DNA from: Scenedesmus sp. ARA3
Taxonomy: Eukaryota; Chlorophyta; Chlorophyceae; Sphaeropleales; Scenedesmaceae
Length of the DNA: 42,035 nt
NCBI GenBank assembly: GCA_004335835.1
Contig: RWJK01001848.1
Coordinates: 1 to 42,035 of the forward strand
Direction of reading: 5' to 3'
The notes under the pieces were generated by a model. It saw only the letters and a program-made list of their open reading frames with translations. It was not told the origin of the DNA and did no database searches. Positions within the stretch are counted from its first letter, which is position 1. Every line of letters begins with the position of its first letter. A program made the translations under genes and the position numbers. Shown in pieces: positions 9,800-20,424 of the stretch.

Positions 9800-12700
9800 C
9801 TGTATCATCTCTACTGTTCTGCAAGGTTTGTTGCCGACTTGTCAGATACTCGTGCAGGAGGCATGTTTTCACGGCATTCTTCCGCTGCCAGCACACCTTG
9901 CTTGAATCAGCTTTTGCATAACACCAGGACTTGAACTATGGCAGCACACACCTTGTGTCCTTGCTGGAGAGTTGGTGTGTACTAAACTTTGCAGGACAGT
10001 TTGCTGCATGTGGTGATCTGCCACTGTTGTGCAGCGCTCCGACTGTTGTGATTACTAAGGACCAGCGTTGCTATGAGCACTCTTACTTGCCAGCCAGATG
10101 CCACTGATTACCTATGGTCACTTGGTTCAATGCGCCTGCTGCTCTGTGGGACTGATGGCGTCTACGCACGAGCACGTTTATTGCTGCTGTGCAGTACTCG
10201 CTCGCTTCAGCCATGGTATGGTTTAACAGCGTGACATTGCTGTTTACAGCATGCCAGGTTGAACACCTCCATGCAGGATACTGTGCCACAGCTACACCTG
10301 TCTACTTGCCTCCGGGGCAGGAATGTGCAGCCTGAGGCTGCAGGCAGTGCACCTGGGTTATTCGTGGGTATGCACGTTTTTTCGCACTAATATGCACCAC
10401 ATCAAGATGGTACGACACGCTTTGTGCTTTTCACGGTGTAGAGCCACACCAGAGCCGCAGGACGGTGCACACACATGTCATGCATATGCCCATGAGGCAG
10501 CTGTGTTTTAGTGCGCTGCATCGCACCATGCTGGAGGCGCGGTTGCATGCGCGCTCTTGCACTGTGCTCAGTGTGATGTGCCAGCATGCATTGTGCTGAC
10601 TAGCATCATGCTTATCTTACTGGGTCGGAGGCTATCAGAATGTATCGGCGTGGGCGTTGCCTGGCACCTGCCTTTTTTACGCAGCATGCACACCCCAGTT
10701 ACTGGCCGTTGACTGGCGCACATTGCCATAGCGCTCACACGGTGGTGTGGGGATGGGTGCTGCATTGGATGCCCCTGCAGTGCTTGTGGAGGCTGCAGGG
10801 TGTTTTGATTACAGTTTTGCTTGCTGGCTAAACTTGTGCTTAGCAGTTTTTTTGCCATTGACAAGGAGCTGCCTCAGCTGCGCACAATGACAGTGTCGCC
10901 ACACCACACAACCTCAGGCCATGTCATGCCTGAGGCTGCATGTGCTGCCAGTTTTGCATTGTTTGTGCCAGCCAGCACGTGCTGCAAGACGCCCTTGTTC
11001 GTGGCCTGCAACATGCTGCAGTTTCATTGCTGGCGTGCATGTGGGGCGGGCCAATGCACATCTGTGTGCCATTCTTTGCTGTGAGGAATGGTGCCAAGAC
11101 TCAGTTGTGTTATGCGGAAGCTCGGGATCTAGGATGCATTCCAGAGGGATATATATCCATCCCTGGTGCTTTTGAGACGGCTGAGTGTCACCATGCTTGG
11201 CACCTGCAATTTGCGCTTGGTGACCCCATGATTACAGTATAAGCATCAGGTGTATGCTTGATGTCTAAGCTGAGGTTGTTTTGCATGTATCTCTGCTGTG
11301 CCACAGCGGCTGTATCATTGTTTGACACAGCAGGTGATTCTTCTGAGCCTGCAGGCCAGCCGGCATGGTGTCACTCAGGGAACTTTACTACAAACATGGG
11401 CAGGCAAGCTGAGGCAGCTGCTGCCTGCAGCTGCAGATACATGGACTGTTTTGTGTGGAGGAGCTCCAGGCTTGAGGCTTTACAGTAAAAGCAATTGCAC
11501 AACTTTTTGCAGGGTTGACCTGCAGGAATGTGTGGGTCTTGAGGCAGCAGCTGCGCATGCAAGTGCGTGGGGAAGGCATGAAGCATGGCTGGTCAGGCAA
11601 CTGCAAGCAGACAGGGTATTGTGGGATGCGCTCCACTCTGCGCCTCTGTCAACTGAGGGAGTGCATTTCAGAGCATGCAAGCAGTCCAGCGGTCTGCTGA
11701 CATGTGCCTGACTTGTGATTTGTTTGTAGGGCTCCATTGCGCTGGTTTTGAGTTAACTAAGCACGCGTGTGTTTATCATCGGCATCATGTTACCGGCCGT
11801 AGCATGTGTGTGCATATGTGGTGTTTGCATGTGCGGGAGCTGACCAGTCATTGGTTGGGTAGAGAGGCAGCTGCTATTACGGCGTATGGTGCACTGGTGA
11901 GGCATTGTCATGCATGCATATGCTGGCTGTTTGCCGTGCTCCCTGTGATTTGCTCAGGGGGAATAGAAACGTTAGATGGGATCAGGAACGCATGAGACAT
12001 TAAGCCTGCCAGGTTGTGCTGGACCATTGCTCAACTATTGTATGCCTGTTACCTCAGTTTATGTGTTGCATACCTCTGATTTGAAGTGAGCTGCATTGGT
12101 TGGAGACGTTACCGTTGACTTTTAAGGAGTTGACTATGTGACAGCTTCGAATGTACACACATACTGGTCACTTTTAATTGCGCTTAAGCGTGGTTGAGCA
12201 GCCTGCGGGCCGTCTGACAGCAGGTGACAGGCTGTAGTGGGTGTCCTTACAGTAACACCGCTGTCGCCAGATTTACAGCGATCGTGTGATGTAAACAAAG
12301 CAGCAATATCAAGTATAACACAGACACCAAACGAGTGCTGTGAGGAAAGTCTGCCGTGATAACACTGCCGTACGTTGCTGGGAACCACAACGATGGTACG
12401 CATCTGGTACAGCACTCAAATACTCAGCAAACCGCCACCAACTTGAGGCAATTGCAATCTGACTCATCATCATCATTACAAGTCAGCTGACAACATGCAC
12501 GCGATTTTGTGTATGCTGGGAATGTGGTGCTTGTGGCGGCCGTTGCTGTGTGTGTGCATCAGCAGAGCGGCAGCAGCAGCTGCACCAAACGTGCTGTCTG
12601 CGGCAGGCCGCCAAGCTCAGCTGCTAGTAGCAGAAATGAGCTGACCAGCAGCAGCCAGGCTGCCTGCAGCACCACTGCACTCTGCGGCAGGCACATTTCC

Positions 12701-12802
12701 AGCCCCCCTAGTGTCCTCTTGCCAGCCACCGCCTCACACCACAGTGCTGACCAGTGCATGAACAGGTAACATGTTACATGTCACAGAGTGATATGAAAAT
12801 CA

Positions 12803-12983
12803 TCAGTCAATGGTGATGGTTGGCTGCTTTGCAAACGCCTCGCAGGGTGCGCTGCTGAGCCGTGCCTTCACTTGGCCTGCAATGCTGCTGTAGGCCTGCC
12901 CTGCAGGGCTGTCAGGCGCTGTCATAACAATGGGCACGCCGATGTCTGATTGATGGCGGATCTGGCCGTTCAGCGGCACCTGA

Positions 12984-13014
<31 letters not shown>

Positions 13015-16000
13015 GCAGGCAGCGTGTGGTCAAGTTCAACCTTTGTTTCAGCTCTAGCAATGCATGCATACATCCGGCACAGTGGGACACCTTGTACTGC
13101 CTCTCACAGAAACCATCGGTTGCCTCATAGTGTCACTAACATAACATAACATAGCAAGAACAATAACATAACATAACATATCTGGCTCACCTGCCCCAGC
13201 AGTGGTACCCCCAGGTCTTCCGCTGCTGCTGCTACGCCGCCAGACCCGAAGATGTTGTCCTGGTGCCCGCAGTTGGGGCAGCAGTAGTACGCCATGTTCT
13301 CAACCAGCCCCAGCAGCGGCACATGTACCTTGCGAAACATCTGCGCACCGCGCCTGCAGGGAAACACAAGACATGGGGTCACATGGGGCGCAGTACTGCA
13401 GCAGAAGCAGGTCCTATTTGCTGTTTTTGACTAGTTGTAGCAGCGAAACATGCACCTTGTGGAAACTCTGCGTGCCGCGCCTGCAGGGGGCAAACAGGGG
13501 CGGGGAAGTGCGATGACATGCAGGCATGCACTGGTGCCAGGAGGATGGCACTTACGACAGAGGCATGAGGCCAAACTGCAAAGCCCCGAGCTATCCCAGT
13601 TGACGGATCAAGAGTTCTGGCAAGAATTTTTTTTTTTGGAGTCAAGCTGTGGGGTGTGTGCCTGAGGTAAATGTACATGTGCGCCATCAGCAACTCTTCT
13701 GGATCATTTGATGCATTACTGATACATAATTTGAAACGCAAGGCCCCTACCGTGCGTCTAGCAGCGCCACGTCCTGCGGCGTTGACACGATGACTGCTCC
13801 AGCAAGCGGCAGCCGCTGCCCCAAGCCAATCTGCGCGTCGCCAGTGCCTGCAGCAACAAATGCAACAGCAACAAAGCAGTGCATAAAGTTGCTGAATGGC
13901 TTCGGCAGCATAACCACATGTATGTGACAAGAGAGATGCGGTCCGCTGCATGCTGACGCGTCACTGTAACAGCAAAGCCACGCCGCAAGGCTTTGCAGGC
14001 TCCTCGCAAGCACTCATCACTAAGCCCACCACCCTTGCGGTGATGATGTAGTTGCCGTAAGCGGCAGCCAGACACTTGCAGTGGGAATGCAGTCCTCACC
14101 ATGACACGCAATGAGCGCAAGCATGCAAAGGATGCAGGAAACATGCAGGCCATCACCTGGCGGCATGTCACCACCAGCAAGTCCAGGGCCCCAAGGCCGT
14201 GCGAAGGACCCAGTAGGCAGCAAGACAACAGAACAACCCAACAGCATGTGTTTATGCACATTTGCAATATCCTTACCTGGCGGCATGTCCACCACCAGCA
14301 CATCCAGCGCCCCTGGCCGCGCCACCACTCAACAACAAGCAGCAAAACAGCCACAAAAGGTCACACATCCCCACCTGGCGGCATGACCACCACCAACACG
14401 TCCAGGGTCCCCCAGGCAGTGCGAAGGACCCAGTAGGTAGGCAGCAAGACAACATATCAACCCAACAAACTGCATATATACAAATACGTAGTATCCTCAC
14501 CTGGCGGCATGTCTACCACCAGCACGTCCAGATGGCCCCAGGCGGTGCCCATGAGGAAGCGGTCAATGGCACTGTTGACAATCGGACCACGCCACACCAC
14601 AGGGGTATCACCCTGCAGGACAGAATGCGCAGGCACACAGTCATCAGCATACGACAGCAACTGCTTCATGTTGTATATGGATGCTGTCTCCAGTGGCGCC
14701 CAGCAGGCGGTATACTGTCAGTTACCCGGTGGTTCACCGTGTTATAACCCGTTTGTAACCACGTATAAACCTTAACATGCTGCAGCCCCACCTTCATGAA
14801 GCCGATGGACATGCACTTCACCCGGTGGTTCACCATGTTATAACCCTGTTATCATATGTTATCACCATGTCATAACCATCAACATAACAAGCTGCAGCCC
14901 CACCTTCATAAAGAAGCCCATGGACATGCACTTCACGCGGTGGGTTTCAGGCGGCAGCAGCAGCCCCTCTGACGCGGCACAGCAGCAGCAGCAACAGCAC
15001 AACTGCATCGCACCCCCACTTCTCTGATGCTGCCACTGCACTTGCCATCAATTGCGCACCTTCAGAGGCCTCCTGGTCCCCGCTAAGCGCCATCATGGTG
15101 GGCAACAAGGGCTCGTGGATGTGCATCTGCATGAATCACATGCTGCTGCTTTTGCTGCTTTTGCTGCGTGCAAGTATATGTGCCTCACGCACCTTCAGAG
15201 GCCTCCGGCTCCCCCCTCAGGCCCATCATAATGGACAGTGCGCAAGCACAGCAGCAGCAGCAACAGAACTGCATGACAACACCTACTATATGTTTCTGTT
15301 ACAGTGCACACCTTCAGAGGCCTCCGGCTCCCCGCTCAGGCCCGTCATGGTGGGCGGAGAAGTGCCGTGCATGTGCAACTGCATCTATCCGCTGCTGCTT
15401 CTGCTGCTTTTGCTGCGTTCCACTGTATGTGCTTTGCACCTTCAGAGGCCTCCAGCTCCTGCTGAGCCCCATGCTGTCATTACTGCTCTGCTGCTGCTGC
15501 TGCTACTGCTGCTGCTGCTCCTGCTGCTGCACTAGCGCTCAATGCACACACCTTCAGAGGCCTCCGGCTCGCCACTCAGGCCCATCATGGTGGGCAGGGA
15601 TGGCCCGTGTATGTCAGCATCCAGCAGCCCCACCCTCAGGCCATGCTGCACTGCCAGCGACACAGCGAGGTTGACTGCAGCAGCAGCAGCAGCAGCAGCA
15701 AATGGAGGTGGCAGGAGTGGCAATCTGGTGTGTGTAGGGGCAGTCGTGCAGCGTGTTTGCTGCGTCGTGTGTTGGGACTGCAGCTGCAAACGCAGCTACA
15801 GCAGCAATCGGCAGCACTGCTTGAAGCTCGACTGTCCTGTGGATGAGCGATGGAAGGTGTGGTCTGCAAATATACATTGAACTGCAGCAGCATCTGCTGT
15901 GCAAGTATCCTAACAAACCATTCTGAGCGTGCAGCAAATCACGACAGCAGGTGGTGATGGTGCGCACCTGCTACTGTAGATTTGCCTACGCCGCCTTTGC

Positions 16001-16238
16001 CCGAAGCTACAGCTATCACATGCTGCACGTCAGCAAGGCCCAGCCGCTTTGCAGATAGTTTGCCTGGGCCAGGGCCGCCTGCTGCTGCTGCTGCTGCTAC
16101 TGTTGTATGGAGTTGCTGCAGTGCAGCTAGTGTCTGTGGTGGCTGCTGCTGCAGCCCTCCTCCTGTCGCTGCTGCGGTCGCTGCTGATCGTAGACATCGC
16201 ACGGCCCCGCTACAAAGCTTCCATGCCTGTGATCGCAT
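12803..16238 (-). CDS. INDH: INDH/NUBPL-type P-loop NTPase, complex I Fe-S assembly factor
   Basis: Seven exons (16238-15968, 15674-15552, 14968-14904, 14612-14501, 13847-13751, 13353-13191, 12979-12803) give 335 residues. The order is an Arg/Ala-rich N-terminus resembling a mitochondrial presequence; a deviant Walker [11 protein letters not shown] (about 79-88); [10 protein letters not shown] (107-116); [12 protein letters not shown]; the Walker B/switch region [11 protein letters not shown] (184-194); [16 protein letters not shown]; and a CPNC pair at Cys248/Cys251, the conserved Fe-S ligand motif. Known family role: Mrp/Nbp35-type carriers of the Ind1 branch insert 4Fe-4S clusters into respiratory complex I. 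There is no N-terminal DUF59 domain, which argues against plastid HCF101. It starts head-to-head with the transporter gene. Several introns hold copies of the neighbouring exon edges. Confidence 0.95.
13134..13183. repeat. Imperfect ATAAC pentanucleotide microsatellite
   Basis: ATAAC/AACAT units in two blocks interrupted by a short CAAGAACA segment, inside the last intron of the INDH gene. Similar TTAT/ATAAC-rich sequence recurs at about 14725-14890. Confidence 0.7.
13435..13485 (-). repeat. Echo of INDH exon 6 acceptor end
   Basis: A CTGCAG acceptor followed by a diverged copy of the exon 6 start begins at 13480 on the minus strand, 127 bases upstream of the real one at 13353. Indels disrupt its frame. 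Confidence 0.75.
14157..14535 (-). repeat. Echoes of INDH exon 4 donor end
   Basis: The exon 4 end, encoding [11 protein letters not shown] plus its donor, is real at 14501. It is repeated with ends at 14375, 14277 and 14157 (spacings 126, 98 and 120). The 14277 copy keeps the coding sequence and a good GTAAGG donor; the 14157 copy has lost one base. The duplicated segment is the Walker B region. Confidence 0.88.
14792..14968 (-). repeat. Echo of INDH exon 3
   Basis: Exon 3 (14968-14904, encoding [13 protein letters not shown]) is followed 112 bases downstream by a copy ending at 14792 with the same donor context (AAG then GTGGGG). One codon is missing, giving KCMSIGFMK. The TTAT-rich flanking sequence is duplicated with it. 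Confidence 0.85.
15060..15600 (-). repeat. Five tandem copies of INDH exon 2 donor end
   Basis: The exon 2 end encoding [16 protein letters not shown] plus donor is present with ends at 15552 (real), 15440, 15312, 15193 and 15060; spacings are 112, 128, 119 and 133 bases. The farthest copy still reads [16 protein letters not shown]. Every copy keeps the GAAG/GTG donor. Confidence 0.9.
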
Positions 16239-16870
16239 GATGCCAGACGAGCACTGGGGTGTGTCAGCAGCACAGCAGTGACCCCTTGTGCAGATAGGTC
16301 ACGCAGGGTATGACGCACAAGGCTTCAAGCAACCCGAAAGCGTTCAACTATCAATGTATGTGATCCTCGGCGTGTTGCACAGTAGCAGCAAGCACCTCTT
16401 TCGCGTAAACCAGTCCAGAAATGACGCCCCTGTCTACGCAGGTACTCTACACAGTCACAGCCAGTTCTTAACCAAGCATTGTGTTCAGATACACCCTTTG
16501 GAAGCTGCTGCGACTGAAATGGTCACGGCAACAGTTGTAACTTCCACAACCCTAGTAACTTGCTAGTAGCAGACCACGGACCGCTGCTACGTTTTGCTTC
16601 CCCTTGCGCCGTCTTGTGTGATCATTTTCGTTTCAGGTTTTGCTTGGATGAGTGAAACCAGTCCTGACGCTGGAAATGTCAACCAACAGCAACTGGACAG
16701 CATGCCATGCAGGCCAGCATGCTGCTCGCGATCCTTGTAGCCAAACGATTGTTTGATTCGAATCTCCTCTTGATTCCTTTGACATGAAGTAAGTCAGCAG
16801 CTGCTGCTCTGTACTCCTGCTTGTCAGCTCAGCAGCAGTGCTCCAACAGCAGTTCAAAGGTTGCCTGGTT
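16239..16870. promoter_or_regulatory. Shared upstream region of INDH and transporter genes
   Basis: These 632 bases separate the divergent start codons at 16238 (-) and 16871 (+), so they must hold both promoters and leaders. I see no clear TATA box or other named element. Confidence 0.5.
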
Positions 16871-19445
16871 ATGACCGGGCCTCTGGAAGCAGCAGATGCT
16901 GTGGGCCCAGATGACGAAGAAGCATGGGACCTGGAGACGGCCCTAGAACACGTGAGCTTTCAGTGAATGTTAATGACAATAGCTGATCAGCATCAACTTG
17001 CAGATGCCATGATGTGCACTGCTGCTGTGTTCAGGAGCAGCGCAGCTGTGGAAACCCTCAGCAGCGCAGCAACAGCAGCAGCTGCATGCACCGGCTGTGT
17101 CGCTTTGAAAAAGCAGCGCCAGCAGTCTGTTTGTGCGTAGTGTTAAAATCTGCTGTATCATGCAAAGCTGGGGAAGCCAGTGGCGCTGCATGCCACTCAC
17201 AGAATGGTTGCAGCAGCGCAGCAATTGCAGCAGCTGCATGCACAGGCTGTGTCGCTCGAGTGCCAACAGGGTGCTTTTTTGTTGTGCGGCGTTGAGAGCT
17301 GCTGTATCATGCAACCGTGAGGAAGTCAGTGGTGCTGCATGACACCCCAGTATGCTTGCAGCACAGTCCGCTTGCAGCAGCACAGCAACAGCAGAGGCTG
17401 TGCCGTCTTGAGCACCAGGCTGCATCGGCTGTTTGGTGTTTATAAATGCTGTACACAAAATGCTGTACATACAAGTTTTTATGATGAAGAGCAGCGGCAG
17501 CCCACCAGTGGCACTGCATGCCACCACAGTATGCTTGCTGCGCAGTCTGGTTGCAGCAATGGCAAGTTACACATGTTAAGCACAGGCGGTGTCGCCTTCA
17601 GCACCAGCAGGCTGTGCCACCCTTTTGGGGTGCAATATTGTGGCACTTTGCGATTCTCGAACTGCTGTACACACGCATGAACAGCAGCGGCAGCCGACCA
17701 GTGGCGCTGCCTGCCACCACAGTATGCTTGCAGCGCATGTCTTGCAGCAGCAGCAAGCTGCACCTGCAGTGCACAACCCTGCAAAGCCTTCTCCAATCTC
17801 CTGCGCCTGAACATCCCACAAGCATCTCCGCACAGGTGGTCGCTCTTACACACTATAAAGACACCTTAACCAGTGGCAAAAGATCTTTGTGTGTAGCTTG
17901 CTATCGCTGCTAGTAATGCGTGTTGGCGTGGGCCTGCAGGTTGGCGTGGGTCGTTTCCAGTGGGCCGCCCTGCTGGTGTGTGGGCTGGCCAACGCTGCTG
18001 ACGCAGTGGAGATCTTGGGGCTCAGCCTGGTGCTGCCGGCAGCAGAGGATGACCTGGCGCTGACAGCAGCAGGGAAATCGGCACTCAGCAGCTGCATCTT
18101 TGCAGGTGAGCTGTCCTGGACGATATATGGCAGATCTGAGCAGCTGCATATGTTTCCTGGAGGATGTATGGCAGGTCTGAGCATCTGAATGTTTGTGGGT
18201 GAGATGCTGTGGAAATACTATGCGGTGCTTTGTGCAGAAACGTGACTGGGGCTCAGCCTGGTGCTGCCGGCTGCCGGCCTTCTCCCTAATAGCAACTTGC
18301 TTGAAGTAGGTACAGATCTTCCATTGCCGGTCATTGTTGTAAGCTATGGGACTCTGTCTGCCTTGCTGCCTGCAGGCATGCTCATAGGCGGCTTGCTGTG
18401 GGGGCCCATGGGCGATGCGCTGGGTGCGCAGCATGGCGGCAGCAGCAGCAGCAGCTGCTGCATTGCAGCAGCATTGCGCAGCAGCAGTGTTACAGCAACA
18501 GCTGCAGCAGTCGCATGCGCAGCAGTTGATGGTGCACCTACCCTGCACAGCAGCGCAGCTTGCAAGGTGTTGGCAGGTGCATTACACTTTGTGGGCTCAG
18601 CTGCTTGCTTACCCAGTGCTCGTGCTGTCAAGCTACAGCTTGCATGGCACAGTGAATGCCTGCCATAGCAAAACACCCAACATCAGCAGTAATCAACCAT
18701 CTGCTCCCTGCAAACTGCACCTACACATGCCTATGCCGCATCACCCTAACTCTGGTGCAGGCCGCCACAGCACGCTGGTGGCATCCCTGGCCATCACACA
18801 TGCTGCCTTCAGTTGGCCCTGCACCTGCAACTCCACCTGACCCTGCTTTCACAACTCTCCCCCACACCTTGCAGGCCGCCGCAGCACGCTGGTGGCATCC
18901 CTGGCCATCACACATGCTGCCTTCAGTTGGCCCTGCACCTGCAACTCCACCTGACCCTGCTTTCACAACTCTCCCCAACACCTTGCAGGCCGCCGCAGCA
19001 CGCTGGTGGCATCCCTGGCCATCAACGGCGTGTTTGGTGCGCTGTCGGCAGCAGCAGCAAATGTGGGCCAGCTGGTGCTGCTGCGGCTGCTGGCGGGCAT
19101 CGGCGTGGGCGGCAGCGTGCCCGTGGTGTTCTCTTACTTGGCCGAGCTGCTGCCGGCACACGCACGGTAAGGCAGCCATTGTGTTGCTTTCAAGTCATGT
19201 AAAAGAGTTGCAAAAGGTTATGTAGCGTGTGCGTGGGTGGCAGCGTGCCTGTGGTGTTCTCTTACTTGGCAGAGCTGCTGCCGGCACACGCGCGGTGAGG
19301 CAGGGGCGCAGGTAGTTGTTTGTGTGCGAACCGCTTTTATTTATTGCTTGCAACGTTGCTGAGCAGAGCATGTAGTAAATCAGATTGCTGCCACTTCTTG
19401 GTTGGGCATGACTGCTGCGTGGGCGGCAACGTGCCTGTGGCATTC

Positions 19446-19498
<53 letters not shown>

Positions 19499-20388
19499 AC
19501 TTGAATCTGATGCCATACATTGTGCGTCACGCTACGTACTGCTACTGCAGGGCAAGTTCATGGTGGGCGCCGCATTCTACTGCTGCTGCCACTTGTTGCT
19601 CTCGTGCTGCTATGCATGCTTATTGCAGGGGCAAGTTCATGGTGGGGCTGGCGGCCTTTTGGATGGTGGGCTCCCTCTACTCGGCGGGGGTGGGCTGGGC
19701 CATGATCAGCCGCTGCTGTGTCTGTTGATATACTGCCACCTGTGCTTTTAAAGCAATGTACTGCTGCTCCAGGTACAAACTCATGGTGGGCTTGGCAGCC
19801 TGCTGCTGCTGCACCTGAATCTCTCCAAACGTTGCTGCTTATCCACACCTGCTTGGTGCAGGGGCAAGTTCATGGTGGGCCTGGCCGCCTTCTGGATGGT
19901 GGGCTCCCTCTACTCAGCGGGGGTGGGCTGGGCCATGATCGGGCCGGTGGGCTGGCGGCCCTTCCTGGTGGTGGCGGCACTGCCTGCGTTTGCTGCTGCT
20001 GCCGGCTGCCTGCTGCTGCTGCCGGAGAGCCCGCGGCACCTGCTGGTGCATGGCAGGGTGGGGCCTGCTGAGAAGGTGGGGGCGGCTGGGCTATGTTTTG
20101 AGCTATGGCGTAGTCTATACTGCTGCTTGATGGCATGAAAGCCTTTAACTGCTGACCTGCATTCTTTGCTGAGCAATAAGCCAAGCCTAATGCATGTGTA
20201 CTGCTTGTTTGCTGCGTGAATCAAAAAAGACCCAAGTGGATGCGCAGACTACAGAGCCCACAAACCGCATCCTGATCCTCCTCCTGCTGCTGCTGCTACT
20301 GGCGCTGCAGGCCATCAAGCGCATGGCTGCCGTGAACAGGGTGAAGCTGCCTCCCAATGTGAGGCTACGGCAGCATGAGAGCCACCTG

Positions 20389-20424
<36 letters not shown>

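Larger units (their letters stand above)
8517..12802. other. Long intergenic region, G/T-skewed, no convincing gene
   Basis: This separates the convergent cyclase and INDH genes. The plus strand is rich in G and T over most of its length, consistent with a long transcribed trailer of the cyclase. Open frames exist (for example 9084-9905) but are Cys-rich, lack recognisable motifs and have no matching splice structure. At 10940-11711 the plus strand has two short stretches with slightly more protein-like composition, possibly a decayed gene. Two palindromes are listed separately. Confidence 0.5.

Noticed and set aside
9084..9905. 273-codon plus-strand open frame
   Set aside because: Cys-rich, no motif, and it runs through the perfect palindrome, which forces open frames on both strands.
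10940..11711. Plus-strand stretches such as ARDLGCIPEGYISIPGAF that look faintly coding
   Set aside because: Short, no splice or frame continuity and no recognised family; kept only as a remark in the intergenic entry.
14100..14450. Plus-strand frames with repeated [12 protein letters not shown] peptides as a Pro-rich repeat protein
   Set aside because: They are antisense of the repeated LVVDMPPG segment of the INDH gene.
18761..19020. Regularly spaced repeats resembling a CRISPR array
   Set aside because: Spacing is regular, but the whole unit is repeated, includes exon sequence, and the genome is eukaryotic.
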